The translations under genes were made by a program, and so were the position numbers. The notes below the pieces were generated by a model that did no database searches, was not told where the DNA came from, and worked only from the letters and a program-made list of their open reading frames with translations. 47,439 nt of DNA from Bacteroidaceae bacterium (lineage in GTDB: Bacteria > Bacteroidota > Bacteroidia > Bacteroidales > Bacteroidaceae): contig JAGCCV010000090.1 in assembly GCA_017651505.1 (NCBI GenBank), positions 1 through 47,439 on the forward strand, written 5' to 3'. This document shows, piece by piece, positions 44,095 through 47,439 of the stretch. The stretch's first letter is position 1, and each line of letters begins with the position of its first letter.

Positions 44095-46647
44095 ATGAAA
44101 AGACACATTTTTTCGTTGGCAGTACTCGCTTGTAGCATGAGCCTATTTGCCCAACTTCCTTATCAGAATCCAGCCCTTTCTCCTGAAGAGCGCGCCGAAG
44201 ACCTGTTGCTTCGCCTCAATCTGCAAGAAAAAGTGACGCTGATGCAAAACACATCCAAAGGTATCGACCGTTTGGGCATCAAACCCTACGACTGGTGGAA
44301 CGAAGCCCTGCATGGTGTAGGCCGTAACGGGTTGGCCACCGTCTTCCCACAGACCATCGGTATGGCTGCATCCTGGGACAACGAGTTGCTCCAACAGGTA
44401 TTCACCGTCGTGAGCGACGAGATCCGCGTGAAGCACCGCTTGGCTAAGGAGTCGGGCGATGTGAAACGCTATCAAGGACTTACCTTCTGGACGCCCAACA
44501 TCAATATCTTTCGTGACCCACGTTGGGGACGTGGTCAGGAGACCTACGGCGAAGACCCCTACCTCACCGGCACCATGGGTTTGGCAGTAGTTCGTGGCTT
44601 GCAAGGACCAGCTGATTCCAAGTACAATAAGGCCCATGCTTGCGCCAAGCACTTTGCCGTACACTCAGGCCCAGAATGGAACCGCCACGTCTATAACGCC
44701 GACCTCACCGACCCTCGCGACCTCTACGAGACCTACCTCCCTGCGTTCAAGGACCTCGTTACTAAGGGTGGCGTAAAGGAAGTGATGTGCGCCTACAACC
44801 GCTACGAGGGCAATCCTTGCTGCGGTAGCAACCGTTTGCTGGTACAGATCCTGCGCAATGAGTGGGACTATCAGGGTATTGTGGTGAGCGACTGCGGTGC
44901 TATCGACGATTTCTACCGCACTGGATATCACCAGACTGCGATGGATGCTGCTGAAGCATCGGCTACTGCTGTGCTTACAGGCACCGACCTCGAATGCGGC
45001 ACTGCCTATCGCCAACTCGTGCTGGCCGTTCAGCGCGGAGAGATCAAGGAGAGCGACATCGACGTGAGCGTGAAGCGCTTGCTCAAGGCTCGCTTCGAAC
45101 TGGGTGAGATGGACGAGCACACCCCTTGGGATGACCTGCCTAACTCACTGCTCGACAGTAAGGAACACCAGCAACTCGCCCTCAAGATGGCGCGCGAGAC
45201 TATGGTATTGCTGCAAAACAAAAACGACATCCTGCCTCTGAAGAAGAACCTCACCGTAGCCGTTATCGGCTCCAACGCCAACGACTCAGTCATGCAGTGG
45301 GGCAACTACAACGGCACCCCATCGGCTACCGTTACCCTGCTCAAGGCCCTGCAGCAACGCTTGCCTAAGTCCAAGCTCATCTACACACAGGGTTGCGACC
45401 TCACCTCCGATCGTGTTTTCACCAGCCTCTTCAATCAGTGCTACAACGCTTCTGGCAAGGGCTTCGAGGTAGAATACTGGAACAACAAGGACTTCAACGG
45501 TGCGTCTATCGTCAAAGGACGTGAAACCACCCCTTGGTCAAAATATACCGAAGGCAACACCGCCTTTGCTGCGGGTGTACCTCTCACCGATTTCTCTTGC
45601 GTGTACAAGAGCTCGTTCCACGCTACACAAACCGCTGATGTAGAGTTCCGTATCGGTTCTCTTGGCACCACGACCCTCCTCATCAACGGTCAGGAAGTAG
45701 AGAAGAAAGTAGGCAATCTGAATGCCCTCAATGCTTTCTATGTCCTCAAGGCCGAAGCAGGCAAGACCTACGACATCGAGCTCCGCTACCAGTTCCTCAC
45801 CTATGCCGGCAAGCTCAGCTTCGACATTGGTCTGAACGAAGCATTCAGTGCCGACCGTGTATTGCAGCAAGTGGCTAAGGCAGACGTAGTCATCTATGCT
45901 GGAGGCATCTCCCCCAGTCTGGAAGGCGAGGAAATGCCCGTATCTATTGAAGGCTTCAAGGGTGGCGACCGCACCGACATCGAGTTGCCGGCCATCCAGC
46001 GCAACCTCCTCAAGGCCCTCAAGGCTGCAGGCAAGAAAGTCATCTACGTCAACTTCTCAGGTTCCGCCATCGGTATGGTGCCCGAGACCGAATCATGCGA
46101 CGCCATCATCCAGGCTTGGTATCCAGGTCAGGCAGGCGGTACCGCCATTGCTGACGTCATCTACGGCGATTACAACCCTGCAGGACGCCTCCCTGTTACG
46201 TTCTACAAGAACGTCAACCAGCTCCCCGATTTCGAGGATTACGGCATGAAGGGACGCACCTATCGCTACATGACCGAGAAGCCTCTGTTCCAGTTTGGTT
46301 ACGGCCTGAGCTTCACCACCTTTAAATATGGCACCCCACGCATCGAAGGTAAGAACGTAGTGGTGGCAGTGACCAATACAGGCAAGCGTTCCGGCGACGA
46401 AGTGGTACAGCTCTATGTCAAGAAGAACGACGAGGACAACGGACTGCAGAAGACCTTGCGCGGATTCAAGCGCGTGAACATCCCTGCAGGACAGACCGTC
46501 AATGTCAGCATTCCGCTCACCGACGAGACCTTCAACTGGTGGGACAAGAGCATCCACACCGTTCATCCGGTGAATGGCGACTACACCCTACTCGTAGGAT
46601 CCAGCTCTGCAGATGAAGACCTGCAGTCAGTGGCCTACACTTTCTGA
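44095..46647 (+). CDS. Secreted GH3 glycosidase with PA14 insert
   Basis: An 850-residue exported glycoside hydrolase family 3 enzyme, probably a beta-xylosidase or beta-glucosidase for plant polysaccharide breakdown. Signal peptide MKRHIFSLAVLACSMSLFAQ. The (beta/alpha)8 domain shows YDWWNEALHGVGR, FWTPNINIFRDPRWGRGQETYGEDP, KHFAVHSGPE and the nucleophile Asp266 in VVSDCGAI. The alpha/beta sandwich follows, with a PA14-like insert at about 456-580 (FEVEYWNNKDFNG, LLINGQEVEKK), then VIYAGGISPSLEGEEM and AWYPGQAGGTAIADVIYGDYNP. A fibronectin-III-like domain ends the protein (VAVTNTGKRSGDEVVQLYV). The opening segments most resemble the xylosidase branch. Codon use is C-ending and GC-richer than its neighbours. 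No SusC/D genes are in view, so it is not in a visible polysaccharide utilisation locus. Confidence 0.92.
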   Translation: MKRHIFSLAVLACSMSLFAQLPYQNPALSPEERAEDLLLRLNLQEKVTLMQNTSKGIDRLGIKPYDWWNEALHGVGRNGLATVFPQTIGMAASWDNELLQQVFTVVSDEIRVKHRLAKESGDVKRYQGLTFWTPNINIFRDPRWGRGQETYGEDPYLTGTMGLAVVRGLQGPADSKYNKAHACAKHFAVHSGPEWNRHVYNADLTDPRDLYETYLPAFKDLVTKGGVKEVMCAYNRYEGNPCCGSNRLLVQILRNEWDYQGIVVSDCGAIDDFYRTGYHQTAMDAAEASATAVLTGTDLECGTAYRQLVLAVQRGEIKESDIDVSVKRLLKARFELGEMDEHTPWDDLPNSLLDSKEHQQLALKMARETMVLLQNKNDILPLKKNLTVAVIGSNANDSVMQWGNYNGTPSATVTLLKALQQRLPKSKLIYTQGCDLTSDRVFTSLFNQCYNASGKGFEVEYWNNKDFNGASIVKGRETTPWSKYTEGNTAFAAGVPLTDFSCVYKSSFHATQTADVEFRIGSLGTTTLLINGQEVEKKVGNLNALNAFYVLKAEAGKTYDIELRYQFLTYAGKLSFDIGLNEAFSADRVLQQVAKADVVIYAGGISPSLEGEEMPVSIEGFKGGDRTDIELPAIQRNLLKALKAAGKKVIYVNFSGSAIGMVPETESCDAIIQAWYPGQAGGTAIADVIYGDYNPAGRLPVTFYKNVNQLPDFEDYGMKGRTYRYMTEKPLFQFGYGLSFTTFKYGTPRIEGKNVVVAVTNTGKRSGDEVVQLYVKKNDEDNGLQKTLRGFKRVNIPAGQTVNVSIPLTDETFNWWDKSIHTVHPVNGDYTLLVGSSSADEDLQSVAYTF

Positions 46648-46671
46648 CCAGCGACAGGCTGAAATAGCAAT

Positions 46672-46802
46672 CTGCTACAATGCTACAGTGCTACAGTTCA
46701 TTTTCCACTCTGTCATTTCTCAAAAAAAAGCATTTATATATTTATATTTACCCTTGGTATTATAAAGGCGTTTTTTGCTGTAGCACTGTAGCATTCTAGC
46801 AG
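46672..46802. repeat. Large inverted repeat after the GH3 gene
   Basis: Two 25-bp arms (46672-46696 and 46778-46802) match at 24 of 25 positions in opposite orientation, around an 81-bp AT-rich centre. Each arm is itself three TGCTACA-type units. It starts 24 bp after the GH3 stop codon. It could fold into a long 3' hairpin or be a relic of a small palindromic mobile element. Confidence 0.75.
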
Positions 46803-47152
46803 AATGCGAAAGATCCTGTAAATGCAAAACCACAACCCTTACTGCCGATTTCAGCCTCTTGGAAAGGCAGTAACGTTACCTCAGGTAACGGGTAGGGTTA
46901 CTTGGAGTAAACCCTCCTTTTACTACTACTAAGCCCTCCTTTTACTAGTAGTAAACCCCACAATTCTCGTGAGAATTTCTGGACGAGATACGTTCTTGCA
47001 AGGCACGAGAACCGTTCTCGTTGGCGACGAGCTACGTCCTCGTTTATTATCTCCCTTGTTAAGAAATAGTTTTCACGAAAATCCGTCACCTGTCACTTTT
47101 AGGCAATAAACGTTTGAATGTTTGGCATTTAAATAGGTGACAGATAAAAACG
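46803..47152. other. Gene-free stretch rich in short dyads
   Basis: No convincing gene is seen. Clear dyads are CGTTACC-TCA-GGTAACG (46874-46890), TTTACT-AGT-AGTAAA (46941-46955), AATTCTC-GT-GAGAATT (46962-46977), ACGAGAAC-C-GTTCTCGT (47005-47021) and CTGTCAC/GTGACAG (47090-47096 with 47137-47143). CCCTCCTTTTACTA occurs at 46912-46925 and again at 46934-46947, a 22-bp period. Such density suggests an operator cluster or a remnant of a mobile or phage element; nothing identifies which. Confidence 0.5.
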
Positions 47153-47190
47153 GAATTCATTTTGTTCTGCACTCGACTTTTCGTAACTTT
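47153..47190 (+). repeat. 38-bp direct repeat, copy 1
   Basis: An exact 38-bp repeat, recurring at 47226-47263 after a 35-bp spacer. It begins GAATTCATTTTG and ends GTAACTTT. It contains a promoter-like sequence described separately. Confidence 0.9.
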
Positions 47191-47191
47191 G
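47161..47191 (+). promoter_or_regulatory. Exact sigma-ABfr consensus in repeat copy 1
   Basis: TTTG (47161-47164), 19 bp, TAACTTTG (47184-47191). No gene starts in the 248 bp after it inside the window. Confidence 0.65.
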
Positions 47192-47225
47192 GATAAGTTA
47201 CTCCGTCTCGGCATAAAAAATGAAT

Positions 47226-47263
47226 GAATTCATTTTGTTCTGCACTCGACTTTTCGTAACTTT
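47226..47263 (+). repeat. 38-bp direct repeat, copy 2
   Basis: Identical to copy 1. Just past the repeat the base after TAACTTT is A instead of G, so the -7 box here reads TAACTTTA (47257-47264), one mismatch from consensus; TTTG is at 47234-47237. Confidence 0.9.
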
Positions 47264-47322
47264 ACCCTTGTCTTATACTGAAAACTGTGTGCTGCAAACC
47301 TGACAGCAAGCTCACCTAAATC

Positions 47323-47380
47323 TTGGTTATTCCAAACTGCCAGCTTGGAATAACCAAACCCCGAGGTAGGAATAACCAAA
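47323..47380. repeat. Repeated GGAATAACCAA motifs
   Basis: TTGGTTATTCCAA (47323-47335) and TTGGAATAACCAA (47345-47357) form a perfect 13-bp inverted repeat with a 9-nt centre; a third copy, GGAATAACCAAA, is at 47369-47380. The spacing suits binding of a dimeric regulator upstream of a gene beyond the window edge. Confidence 0.65.
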
Positions 47381-47439
47381 CTCACATCCTATTAATTTTG
47401 CCGAAAACATGATTAATTGTCGAAAAAAGGTCGAAATCC

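Noticed and set aside
46912..46955. Possible CRISPR-like array from the 22-bp-period repeat
   Set aside because: Only two short repeat units, no unique spacers of regular size and no cas genes in view.
46898..47089. 63-codon minus-strand reading frame in the repeat-rich end
   Set aside because: It runs through several palindromes and repeats, has no recognisable domain and no promoter; best explained by chance.

Overview
The window reads as a chromosomal segment of a Bacteroidales bacterium, most likely Prevotella or a close relative. The evidence is the gene families (DUF4301, DUF4293, GIN-domain lipoprotein, periplasmic tricorn-type protease, BamD next to a Bacteroidetes-type RpoZ), weak or absent Shine-Dalgarno sequences, and repeated matches to the Bacteroidetes sigma-ABfr promoter (TTTG, about 19-20 bp, TAnnTTTG). 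I ran no search; family names come from motif recognition.

Layout. 1-2.6 kb: the 3' part of nspC (polyamine synthesis), a Gly-Leu-Leu-Gly tRNA operon with its own promoter, structured leader and terminator, then an agmatine deiminase gene. Both flanking enzymes belong to spermidine biosynthesis. 2.7-9.4 kb: envelope genes (GIN-domain lipoprotein, tricorn-like S41 protease, OmpA-type lipoprotein, zinc metallopeptidase). 8.9-10.6 kb: operon bamD-rpoZ-DUF4293. 10.7-20.7 kb: uvrB, two tandem paralogous TPR proteins downstream of gyrA, and clpC divergent from gyrA. 20.9-25 kb: htpG, two identical tRNA-Arg genes, a Na+/H+ antiporter, and a tRNA-Val on the opposite strand. 25.1-29.9 kb: YccF protein, a DUF4301-purT operon, a membrane metallophosphoesterase and a small winged-helix protein. 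30-38.2 kb: an RSH (RelA-like) gene overlapping dgkA, a HAD hydrolase-MFS pair, a small membrane protein, fabD, a hotdog thioesterase and an EamA transporter. 37.4-44 kb: an operon of a 1931-residue DUF4011/SF1 helicase/nuclease protein followed by a secreted metallo-beta-lactamase-fold hydrolase. 44.1-46.6 kb: a secreted GH3 glycosidase with a PA14 insert. 46.65-47.44 kb: about 0.8 kb without a convincing gene but rich in dyads, direct repeats and promoter-like sequence.

Most of the window is housekeeping. The parts most worth a second look are the giant helicase-nuclease with an N-terminal transglutaminase-like segment, DUF4301 with nucleotidyltransferase-like motifs coupled to purT, an RSH protein whose hydrolase motif is eroded, the structured leader that can sequester the 5' end of a tRNA-Gly, two divergent promoters whose -7 boxes form a perfect inverted repeat, and the repeat-rich final 0.8 kb.
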